A DNA stretch of 64,000 nucleotides. It comes from Candidatus Hermodarchaeota archaeon (lineage in GTDB: Archaea > Asgardarchaeota > Hermodarchaeia > Hermodarchaeales > Hermodarchaeaceae). Below, piece after piece: positions 56,886 to 64,000 of the stretch; positions within the stretch are counted from its first letter, which is position 1, and every line of letters begins with the position of its first letter. A program made the translations under genes and the position numbers. The stretch covers positions 114,232 to 178,231 of the forward strand of contig JAEOTO010000032.1 in the NCBI GenBank assembly GCA_016839805.1, in the 5' to 3' direction. The notes below the pieces were generated by a model. The model made no database searches, was not told the origin of the DNA, and saw only the letters and a list, made by a program, of their open reading frames with translations.

Positions 56886-58583
56886 CTAAGTCCAAGGGGG
56901 GGGCCACTTAGTAACAACAACAGATGTGTTTTGAAGTGTCATCTTCCCGTTGTGTTTTGCCACCATAATGTTGGTAAACCAATTTTTGTTATCAAGGCTA
57001 GGATAATCAGTTCGATAATGTGCACCCCTTGACTCTTTGCGAAGAAGCGCAGAACGAACAAACATCTCAGCTACGAGCAGCATATCTTGCAATTCTAGTG
57101 CATTTATCCACTCTGTATTGTAGCGCGTAGCTTTGTTTCGAACAGCAAGTTGGGAAGTGATCTGCTTTTGATGATCATTGATGAATTGAAGAGCTGCATT
57201 TAGGTCTTGTTCATTTCTGAATAATCCTGCTCTATCCCACATAACACGTTGAAGCTGTTTGGTTTCCATTGACGGGCTTAATCCATCTTCTCTTTGCAAC
57301 GGAGCCATTACACGTTCGTATTCTTCATTGATTGCCCTTCGATTAAGAGAGGGAGATTGAGCAGTAGCAGCATATTTTGCAGCTGAACCCCCAGCAATTT
57401 TTCCGAAAACTTGACCAGCGGCGAGAGCATTCCCTCCTAAACGATTCCCACCATGCACCCCACCCGCTACTTCACCAGCGGCATAAAGCCCTGGTAAATT
57501 TGTAGCAGCCGATGCATCAATTTTAATCCCACCCATCACGTGGTGAGCTGTTGGTGTAACTTCCATTGGTTCATTCCGAATATCAATACCAATATCAAGA
57601 AAATCTTCTAGCATAGTAGGAAGTCTTTCTTCAATGATTTTTGTAGGTAAGAAAGAAACATCTAGATATACAGCTTCGTTTTCTGTTCCACGTCCTTCGC
57701 GAATTTCTGTCGCAATTGACCTTGCAACTTCATCACGTCCTGCTAGCTCCATGGATCGAGGATTGTATCGTATCATAAATCGTTCGCCAACTTTGTTGAG
57801 AAGAATTCCGCCTTCACCTCGCACACCTTCAGTGACTAGGCGCCCCCGTGCAGCAGGGGGAATAGCTGCACCCGTTGGATGAAACTGAAACTGTTCCATA
57901 TCGATTAATTCGACACCAGCCTTGTATGCCAATGCGTATCCACTACCCACATCGGCTTGAGCATTTGTCGTTACATCATAAATCCGTCCTGCACCACCTG
58001 CAGCCATAATCACAGAGGGAGCACGGAACACTTTGAAATTCCCAGTTCTAATATCAACAACTGAGATACCCACCACACGCGTTTCTTTGGTTAGGAGTGA
58101 AGTGGCAAATACTTCATCGATAATATTAATTTCCCGTCTACGGAGTTCTTCAGTTAATGTTGCCAAAACCTCATGCCCCGTCCTGTCTCCAGCATAGCAC
58201 GTTCGACGATAGGTTTGGTGACCGAAAGGACGTTGCATTATTAGTCCATCGGGAGTACGGGAAAATATCGCACCAAAATTTTCTAGATCATATACTCTCT
58301 TAGGAGCATCCTCTACTAGGATTTCAACTAAATTCTGATTATTCAGGAAGGCTCCAGCGCTACACGTATCCCTCCCATGTATTTCACATAAATCATCTGG
58401 ATCTAGATTTGCTAGCGCGGCGTTAATTCCTCCTTCGGCCATAACAGTATGGGCTTTCCCCAAAATATCCTTAGTAATTACTGTAATATCCAGATCTGCC
58501 TCAGAAGAAGCAATAGCCGCACGACACCCAGCACCTCCTGCTCCAACAACCAAAACGTCTGTATCAATAATTTCGAAAGTCAC
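56886..58583 (-). CDS. Fumarate reductase / succinate dehydrogenase flavoprotein subunit (TfrA/SdhA-like)
   Basis: 565 residues. FAD-binding start DVLVVGAGGAGCRAAIASSE, the histidyl-FAD region KDILGKAHTVMAEGGINAAL, catalytic FQFHPTG, GERFMIRYNP, TPTAHHVMGGIKID and EVAGGVHGGNRLGGNALA are intact. Oxidises succinate or reduces fumarate with the Fe-S partner encoded 26 bp downstream. An upstream small gene overlaps it by 4 bp and may be part of the complex. Confidence 0.94.
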   Translation of the reverse strand: MTFEIIDTDVLVVGAGGAGCRAAIASSEADLDITVITKDILGKAHTVMAEGGINAALANLDPDDLCEIHGRDTCSAGAFLNNQNLVEILVEDAPKRVYDLENFGAIFSRTPDGLIMQRPFGHQTYRRTCYAGDRTGHEVLATLTEELRRREINIIDEVFATSLLTKETRVVGISVVDIRTGNFKVFRAPSVIMAAGGAGRIYDVTTNAQADVGSGYALAYKAGVELIDMEQFQFHPTGAAIPPAARGRLVTEGVRGEGGILLNKVGERFMIRYNPRSMELAGRDEVARSIATEIREGRGTENEAVYLDVSFLPTKIIEERLPTMLEDFLDIGIDIRNEPMEVTPTAHHVMGGIKIDASAATNLPGLYAAGEVAGGVHGGNRLGGNALAAGQVFGKIAGGSAAKYAATAQSPSLNRRAINEEYERVMAPLQREDGLSPSMETKQLQRVMWDRAGLFRNEQDLNAALQFINDHQKQITSQLAVRNKATRYNTEWINALELQDMLLVAEMFVRSALLRKESRGAHYRTDYPSLDNKNWFTNIMVAKHNGKMTLQNTSVVVTKWPPPWT

Positions 58584-59032
58584 TTGGATTCACCCATCGC
58601 CTTGACAATTTTACTGAGTTTAATTGGTGAACTTATGCTCTTTTCTTGGATAGCCAAACCTGACTCCAAAGGTTGAATAATTTCTTGGATTACCCAATCC
58701 GTAGCTTTTCTTTGGGCAGTTTCATAATCTTTGTCTTCGGTATTCCGGTCAATGCGCATGAAAAAGTTATATGGTTCATTTTCCGAACTTTCTTTGGAGA
58801 TAATCCAGAACGATTTTCCACCTTCGGGAACATTAATTGAACCTGTTATTTCATACCACTCTTCAATTTTGATTTTACCTTGTTTTTCGCGGTCGATTCG
58901 AACTTTGGTCATTTGTACATTTCGAAGATCAGATATGTTCTGTAAGCTTTGGAAAAGGACTTCACTAGATTTCTTAAGGTTATAATCAGCGATTGTAATT
59001 TTGACATAGAGATCTGTTCTAAATATTGGCAT
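58580..59032 (-). CDS. Hypothetical protein overlapping the flavoprotein gene
   Basis: 150 residues from MPIFRTDLYVKI (a start at 59044 adds four). Beta-rich first half with WYEITGSINVPEGGKSFWII and PYNFFMRIDRN, ending in helices. No cysteines, no TM. The ATGA overlap with the flavoprotein gene indicates coupled translation, but I recognise no known succinate dehydrogenase subunit. Family unknown. Confidence 0.6.
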   Translation of the reverse strand: MPIFRTDLYVKITIADYNLKKSSEVLFQSLQNISDLRNVQMTKVRIDREKQGKIKIEEWYEITGSINVPEGGKSFWIISKESSENEPYNFFMRIDRNTEDKDYETAQRKATDWVIQEIIQPLESGLAIQEKSISSPIKLSKIVKAMGESK

Positions 59033-59181
59033 TGAAGTAAACACCTGGAGTGGGATTCCAGCAGCGGCAAAGTCTCAAGTTGCCTTAAACTTTACTCATT
59101 AATTGAGTTGAGCCGATTGATAACTACAAATTTTTTCAGTTTAACGAGTTTTTAACTTAATTTCATAGACTTCTTTAGAGA

Positions 59182-60615
59182 ATGATGAGGATTCCAATTT
59201 TTAAAAGATATGAGGGTACTTTATTTGTATTATTCAAATGCCTTAGCCTTGGTTTTTTCCTAACTCTTGTTCATTTACTAATACAGCCGTTTATTTTGGT
59301 TGGAATTGCCACATTTCCTCTAATCCTCATAGGATCTGTAATACTCATCGTAAGATCATTCTTATTTGAAAATAGAACAGAGATTTTTGATTTAACCGCT
59401 CCAACCATATTCGACAATGGTCTTATGACCTTTCACTCACTGAATGAACAGTCTGCAGTCTTTTTCTCATTTAATTTATCATTGTATAGATTGGAGGGGA
59501 GAATCGCAGAGCGAGCTCTTACAGTTCTTCTTAAGATTTTACCAGCTTCCACTATCTTATCGCTAGAATGGTCCTCTCAGAACGAGTGCTTTGTGAATTT
59601 CTATATTAAACTTGAAAAGAATTCCTTCCTAACTCAAGCAAGAGAATTACTAGATAATATCACGAATAGTTTCAATAAAATTTTTGGAGAACAACAGATT
59701 CGTGCATTAAATGGAGAAGAAATTACGCTCCATTTTTCCATGGGAATGACTGGAAGGATTGGTCAAATTGCAGCTAAGGGAAAATGCCTTGACCTCTATA
59801 CTGAGACAGCAAGAGAAAAGCGTTTTATTACCTTAATTAGCCCTTCAAATAAGGATACCCTTAAACATGTTTTGGAGAGCCTTACCCATTCAAATTTTAT
59901 GAGAATATTTTTTCCAATGAAAAAGGTTGAAAAAGCCCTAAAAATTTCAGATCATCTTATCATGGTTTCAGATGTTGAATGTAAGTACAGTAATTCATTT
60001 CCTCAAACGGAAATGATTTCCATAACTAATCTGTCGGCACTTAAAGCAATTCGAATATTTGGCGATATTCTGACAAGAAATCTTATTCATGAAAAATCCA
60101 AAACGTCTAATTTTCAGAATACCGTACATCAAATTTTGGAATTCGTTTCACCATCATACACAAGGCAGGAAGACACCATGCAAACGGTAGTAACGCTCAC
60201 TGCTAGCCCCCGAGCCTTAAATTCAAGAAAATGGAGAGAAAGTTTAATTCAACTTTCATCTCAATTGGATTTACCTTTTGAAATTGATGCTCAAATGTTA
60301 GTTGAAGGAATTCCGATTAGACTCGACGGAAAAGTAGGAAATCTTTTATTTTTCATTATTCCGCAAATAAAAAATTCACACCTGAAATGGTTAATCAAAA
60401 GCCTCACGAAACTTCTTAAAGAAGATCACCAGATGAGAATCAACTTTTTATTAGACCAGAAGTTACAAAAACCGTTGGTTGATGAATTGATCTCTGCATC
60501 TGTGTTTACTGATCGAATACAAGGGATTTCGACCAAAAAAGAACTTAACGTGATTTTAAGCGATTACAAAAAGCTTCTCTTAGGAGAAAAAGACGTACTC
60601 GTCCAGGTAGTTTAG
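59182..60615 (+). CDS. Hypothetical membrane-anchored protein, 477 aa
   Basis: Two close N-terminal TM segments (LGFFLTLVHLLIQPFILVGI and PLILIGSVILIVRSFLF, about 23-62) are followed by about 410 soluble residues with three mixed alpha/beta blocks (about 75-210, 210-330, 340-465). The HerA-like ATPase at the end of the window has the same plan (two N-terminal TM helices then several alpha/beta blocks before its ATPase), so this may be a partner or a paralogue lacking the ATPase. No motif found. Confidence 0.6.
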   Translation: MMRIPIFKRYEGTLFVLFKCLSLGFFLTLVHLLIQPFILVGIATFPLILIGSVILIVRSFLFENRTEIFDLTAPTIFDNGLMTFHSLNEQSAVFFSFNLSLYRLEGRIAERALTVLLKILPASTILSLEWSSQNECFVNFYIKLEKNSFLTQARELLDNITNSFNKIFGEQQIRALNGEEITLHFSMGMTGRIGQIAAKGKCLDLYTETAREKRFITLISPSNKDTLKHVLESLTHSNFMRIFFPMKKVEKALKISDHLIMVSDVECKYSNSFPQTEMISITNLSALKAIRIFGDILTRNLIHEKSKTSNFQNTVHQILEFVSPSYTRQEDTMQTVVTLTASPRALNSRKWRESLIQLSSQLDLPFEIDAQMLVEGIPIRLDGKVGNLLFFIIPQIKNSHLKWLIKSLTKLLKEDHQMRINFLLDQKLQKPLVDELISASVFTDRIQGISTKKELNVILSDYKKLLLGEKDVLVQVV

Positions 60616-60661
60616 AAAATTCTTTAAGGATATTATGACTTCCTTCAGAACCGGTGGTTTA

Positions 60662-60964
60662 ATGGTTAAGAAAAATAAACCCGTTTCTAAACAGCCAACC
60701 AAAAAACAACAAAAGGACGAAGAGACTAAAACTCGGGGACGCGAATCTATTCGACGTGAGCTAATTATTAGTGAAGAACAAAAACAGGAAATGGAAAAAG
60801 AAATTCCAACAATGCGTGTAATCACAGCTAGTGCAATTGCTCAAAAATACTCGGTTAGAGTTAGTATTGCAAAAGCCGTATTATCTGAATTGGAATCAAA
60901 GGGATTAATTCGACAGGTAGCCTCTCAAGGAAAGTTCAGATTGTATTCTAAGACTTCAAGTTAA
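60662..60964 (+). CDS. rps25e: 30S ribosomal protein eS25
   Basis: 100 residues from MVKKNKPVSKQ (an upstream ATG at 60635 adds nine). Lysine-rich N-terminus followed by the eS25 winged helix: EMEKEIPTMRVITASAIAQKYSVRVSIAKAVLSELESKGLIRQV. Small-subunit protein near the decoding head, found in eukaryotes and a subset of archaea (Thermoproteota, Asgard). It follows the 477-aa gene by 46 bp on the same strand. Confidence 0.87.
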   Translation: MVKKNKPVSKQPTKKQQKDEETKTRGRESIRRELIISEEQKQEMEKEIPTMRVITASAIAQKYSVRVSIAKAVLSELESKGLIRQVASQGKFRLYSKTSS

Positions 60965-60980
60965 CAAGGAGAAGATTTGT

Positions 60981-61382
60981 TTGGGTAACTCGACGTTCGT
61001 TTCGCGAATACCCATTGAATTCACCATAGGTAATGATCTCGTCTTGACGGGAGAATTAAACAGTGTGCTTTCCCCACGAACAATTGATAGACTTCTAAAG
61101 AAGATTCCAATAAATAGTCGAATACACATTTGGAAAAAAGAGCTTTATTTTGAAGTGGGAATTCGTATGGGAGTCGAAAAAGTTGCTGAAACCTGTAATG
61201 CTGGTGATATCGCATATTGGCCTCAAGGCGATGCTGTGTGCCTTTTCTTTCAAACAATGAGGCCATTCAGTAAAGTCAGCCCATTAGGTCAATTTACCAG
61301 CGTCGATTTTGAAAAAGTATTTGAGCAAATTCATTCTGGAATGATGATTAAAATTCGTCAAACAACTTCATCTGAGGTTTGA
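60981..61382 (+). CDS. Cyclophilin-like fold protein (DUF369/TM1367-type)
   Basis: 133 residues from TTG 60981; the AAGGAG at 60966-60971 supports that non-ATG start. Segments RIHIWKKELYFEVGI, DIAYWPQGDAVCLFF and GQFTSVDFEKVFEQI match the small cyclophilin-like archaeal/bacterial family, which shares the beta-barrel fold but generally lacks the peptidyl-prolyl isomerase residues. Function unknown. Between eS25 and the HerA-like gene. Confidence 0.75.
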   Translation: MGNSTFVSRIPIEFTIGNDLVLTGELNSVLSPRTIDRLLKKIPINSRIHIWKKELYFEVGIRMGVEKVAETCNAGDIAYWPQGDAVCLFFQTMRPFSKVSPLGQFTSVDFEKVFEQIHSGMMIKIRQTTSSEV

Positions 61383-61428
61383 AGATACATACTGAGTGGT
61401 TTAAGTAGACCATTTTGAACACAATCCT

Positions 61429-64000
61429 GTGTCTAAGTTTGATGTAAAGCCAACACGACAGCCTACAAATCCACTGACTCTAGTCTTAATCGTAATTATT
61501 ATTCTCGTAAGTTGGCAGATTTCAACTTTCTTTTTACCCACCAAAGGACCATTGGATATCATCAGTACTTGGTTATCAGTAACTGGCGCACAGTTAACCG
61601 AACTGATAGTTCTATTTTTTCCCCTGATATTAGTTTGTTTTATCATTTCAACTGCTGCAATTTTCCTTTTCTTTCGTCTCATCGTACTCCAAAAATGGAG
61701 GAAGTTTCTTCTCTCATTGAATATATCTTCAAATGAAACCATCCACGAGTTTCAAAATTTTCAGTTGAGCGGTCTTGAAGTAAAAAGCCTCCCATACGTG
61801 CGATCGATATTTGATTCCCCTCAGACAAGTGACACTTTCTTTACCGGTAATATTGATAACCCACAAAAATTTGTGCATTGGATTGCATTGCATAATGAGT
61901 TAAGAGAAGCCAGTTTCGAGGTTAACATTGACTCCGAGATAAAAGTCAGGTTTTGGGTTCCGCAAAACCAAGAAAAAAACGACCTTGATATCTTATGTTC
62001 AAGCCTTCAAACAAATAATAGTAATCTAGAATTTGATCCAACACCATATCACGCAATAATAGGGATATTCGGCTCCCATCCAAATAGCGTATCACTTCGA
62101 TCAAAGTATGTTAAATTTAATAACGAGTGCATTTCAATCATTTTTATCAAGGGAATTCCTAGAGCTTCTTTTGAAGGGACTCAGATAGATCGTTTAATTC
62201 ATGCTCTTCTCGAAAGGGAGCTACGTGCTAGTTTTGTCGTGAATTTCATATCTTCAAAAAAAATCCCTAAAGATAATTGTGGCAAATCCACCCAAGCAAA
62301 TCCAGGATTATCAAATGGAATTTCTGTAAGTTTCAACCGTAAAAATGATGGAGAAGAAACTACTTTTGGATTCTGGGAGACTTCATCTTACTTGATCGTA
62401 AGAAGCACAGACGAAGACAAACATTTAACGAAGGTAAAAAGTGCTAAAATTATTCTAGAAACAATATTTCTAAACCCTTCTGATCCTATAGAAACGAAAA
62501 TCCTAAAGGGATATCAACTTCAACTTGCCCTTCCAAAGGTATTACGGCGAACGAGTATTGGTAAAACAGGTCTTTTATCTAGTCGTCAGCTTTCGTTTTT
62601 AGTCCAATTTCCTCAAGAAGCCCAACCAGGATATGTTCGTAAATATTCAACGATTTTTGAGATACCCCCTCAAAGAGAAACGGATATAGAACTTTTTCAG
62701 GTTTTAAAGGGAGATCGAAAATTGTACACGGCTGGTGTAGATCTTTCACATTTTATGACACACATGGTTGTCGCTGGTCAAACTGGCAAGGGAAAAACCC
62801 GTTTCGTAGGAAACCTAATTCAACAAATAAAAAAATGCAAGGATATTGGCATCACAATTTTTGATTGGAAAGGAGAATACCAAGAATTATTACACACCGT
62901 ATATGAAATTGGTCGTGAATCCTGTCCTCTGAAAATTAATCTATTTGAAACACACGGTTTAGACAATATCGAGCAGTATGTTCAAACACTAGTAGCTCTT
63001 TTCAGAGAATTATTACGAACTGAGACAGAAAACAATCTGTCCAGTCAGATGGAGCGAATATTGAGAGAATCGTTAATTGAATATTTGAGACATAGCTCCG
63101 GTAGTTATGAAGGCTACGAGAAGTTCCTATCAGCGTGGATTACAAAAAACCGCAGGCGTTTTTCAAATCCTGAGTCATCAACTGCAGGCCTAATTAATCG
63201 ATTTGGGACGTTATTCAGAGGTCGGTTAGGTTTTGTATTCAATACACCAGCAACAACGATTGATTTAGAATCGCTTCTTCAGGATCAAGTCTGCTTCGAC
63301 CTTTCTAATCTAGCAGCCTACAACAAGGATGACGCCCGATTATTTTTGAACGTTTTACTTATGATAATCAGAACATATCTTTTTCAAAGATTTAGTGATC
63401 GCCTAAGATATCTCGTAATTGCCGAAGAGGCGCAGTATCTTGTTCCTGAAGTCTTTACTAAACGAAGCACAGCTGACGCGAGTCCAATTGAAGACATAAC
63501 ACTATTTCAACGAGCTTATGGAGCAGGCTTAATTGCAGTTACTACCAGACCCAACCTCATCAGCCGTAATATTTTAGCTAATAGTGGAACGAAAATCTTC
63601 TTTCAATGCCCCTTAGATTCAAATCTAGTTGGGGAAATAATTAACCTCACACCCGATCAACGGCAATTCCTTTCATTAATGCCAGACCGTGTTCTCATTG
63701 CTCATCTACCATGGTTTGAGCATCCCTTTAAGGGGAAAACAACACCTTTCGAATTCTCTAATCCCCGAACTAATGAAGCAAAAAAGATTTATGAAAAACC
63801 AGTTTCACAAAACGATCACAAGTTAAAAAAACATGAGTTCAGCCCTACCCATCAAATCAGCCACCTCCATCCCATAGAGAGGCATTTCATAGATACAGTC
63901 TGCACTGTCCTCTACAAGCAGCAAATCCTCCATCGAGTTTGTAAAATCAACTCACAAATATTAATTGACATTCCCCGTCAAAAAATATTGATTTTCTTTA
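61429..64000 (+). CDS. HerA/VirB4-like membrane-anchored ATPase (3' end outside window)
   Basis: At least 857 residues from GTG 61429, the only in-frame start after the stop at 61402. Two N-terminal TM segments (LVLIVIIILVSWQISTFF and LIVLFFPLILVCFIISTAAIFLFF), a region of alpha/beta blocks (about 100-400), then a HerA/FtsK-type ATPase: Walker A VVAGQTGKGKT (about 447-457), Walker B LVIAEEAQ (about 662-669), and ISRNILANSGTKIFFQCPLD near a sensor-like position. Related ATPases pump DNA or polypeptides in conjugation and secretion. Substrate unknown; downstream partners lie outside the window. Confidence 0.8.
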   Translation, partial: MSKFDVKPTRQPTNPLTLVLIVIIILVSWQISTFFLPTKGPLDIISTWLSVTGAQLTELIVLFFPLILVCFIISTAAIFLFFRLIVLQKWRKFLLSLNISSNETIHEFQNFQLSGLEVKSLPYVRSIFDSPQTSDTFFTGNIDNPQKFVHWIALHNELREASFEVNIDSEIKVRFWVPQNQEKNDLDILCSSLQTNNSNLEFDPTPYHAIIGIFGSHPNSVSLRSKYVKFNNECISIIFIKGIPRASFEGTQIDRLIHALLERELRASFVVNFISSKKIPKDNCGKSTQANPGLSNGISVSFNRKNDGEETTFGFWETSSYLIVRSTDEDKHLTKVKSAKIILETIFLNPSDPIETKILKGYQLQLALPKVLRRTSIGKTGLLSSRQLSFLVQFPQEAQPGYVRKYSTIFEIPPQRETDIELFQVLKGDRKLYTAGVDLSHFMTHMVVAGQTGKGKTRFVGNLIQQIKKCKDIGITIFDWKGEYQELLHTVYEIGRESCPLKINLFETHGLDNIEQYVQTLVALFRELLRTETENNLSSQMERILRESLIEYLRHSSGSYEGYEKFLSAWITKNRRRFSNPESSTAGLINRFGTLFRGRLGFVFNTPATTIDLESLLQDQVCFDLSNLAAYNKDDARLFLNVLLMIIRTYLFQRFSDRLRYLVIAEEAQYLVPEVFTKRSTADASPIEDITLFQRAYGAGLIAVTTRPNLISRNILANSGTKIFFQCPLDSNLVGEIINLTPDQRQFLSLMPDRVLIAHLPWFEHPFKGKTTPFEFSNPRTNEAKKIYEKPVSQNDHKLKKHEFSPTHQISHLHPIERHFIDTVCTVLYKQQILHRVCKINSQILIDIPRQKILIFF

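Noticed and set aside
56860..56907. Longer N-terminus for the TfrB-like protein
   Set aside because: The added residues overlap the end of the flavoprotein gene; MAKKQ at 56859 is the natural start.
61401..61742. 113-aa minus-strand open frame at the start of the HerA-like gene
   Set aside because: The opposite strand carries the GTG-initiated TM segments of the ATPase, which stay open to the window end.

Overview
The window (about 40% GC by eye) is a gene-dense archaeal chromosome segment. Diagnostic archaeal genes include a thermosome subunit, Rpo6 and a probable Rpo8, ribosomal proteins eS17 and eS25, a TFB-type initiation factor, archaeosine tRNA-guanine transglycosylase, archaeal TYW1, ATP-dependent DNA ligase, a proteasome beta subunit and PAC2. 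Several features point towards an Asgard (Promethearchaeota) genome: a secreted, single-TM protein with the architecture of ribophorin I, a DPAGT1-like sugar-phosphate transferase nearby, two roadblock proteins, an MglA-like small GTPase, fused Fae-Hps and FtsZ. That placement is an inference; no 16S rRNA or other decisive marker lies in the window. All five tRNA genes carry insertions, seven in total, many outside position 37/38.

Layout. 1-8008: indolepyruvate:ferredoxin oxidoreductase (iorA cut by the window edge, iorB), a Memo-like protein, a TrmB regulator, several small winged-helix or zinc proteins, DUF211 and fae-hps. 8009-16940: a frameshifted membrane protein, a small HTH protein, bacterial-type GAPDH, a roadblock protein, DUF167, DNA ligase, a radical SAM protein of the AmmeMemoRadiSam group, the thermosome subunit (preceded by a decayed copy of its own 5' end) and rpo6. 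17133-29667: PaaK-like ligase, tRNA-Thr, thiL, tRNA-Lys, ribL/ribK, endonuclease V, translin, taw1/TYW1, a proteasome beta subunit lacking Thr1, a Nog1-like GTPase, rtcA, ogt, nadM and an HhH-MutS protein.

29803-35735: a probable protein-glycosylation block made of a GlcNAc-1-P transferase homologue, a TrmB regulator, a sugar dehydrogenase plus hexapeptide acyltransferase pair, and the ribophorin-I-like protein. 35803-43542: tRNA-Gln (two introns), uridine phosphorylase, a membrane winged-helix protein, PAC2, an unknown gene with an upstream repeat array, a ParB/SerK-like protein, eS17, a candidate structured RNA, tRNA-Glu, arcTGT, an Lsm protein and Rpo8.

43746-50842: a TFB paralogue beside a Tad/Flp-type pilus locus (ATPase, two TadC-like membrane proteins, Flp-like pilin, two divergent small membrane proteins), then ftsZ with an upstream ribbon-helix-helix gene. 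51150-64000: tRNA-Leu, a double-roadblock / unknown / MglA-like GTPase operon, two-subunit class I fumarase facing a tfrAB-type fumarate reductase/succinate dehydrogenase, eS25, a cyclophilin-like protein and a membrane-anchored HerA-type ATPase cut by the right edge.

Functional threads: amino-acid and C4 redox metabolism (iorAB, fumarase, tfrAB), pentose/formaldehyde metabolism (fae-hps), cofactor synthesis (thiL, ribL, ribK, nadM), tRNA modification (TYW1, arcTGT), proteostasis (thermosome, proteasome, PAC2), and surface structures (glycosylation, pilus, HerA-like). No CRISPR array, IS element, integrase or prophage was seen.
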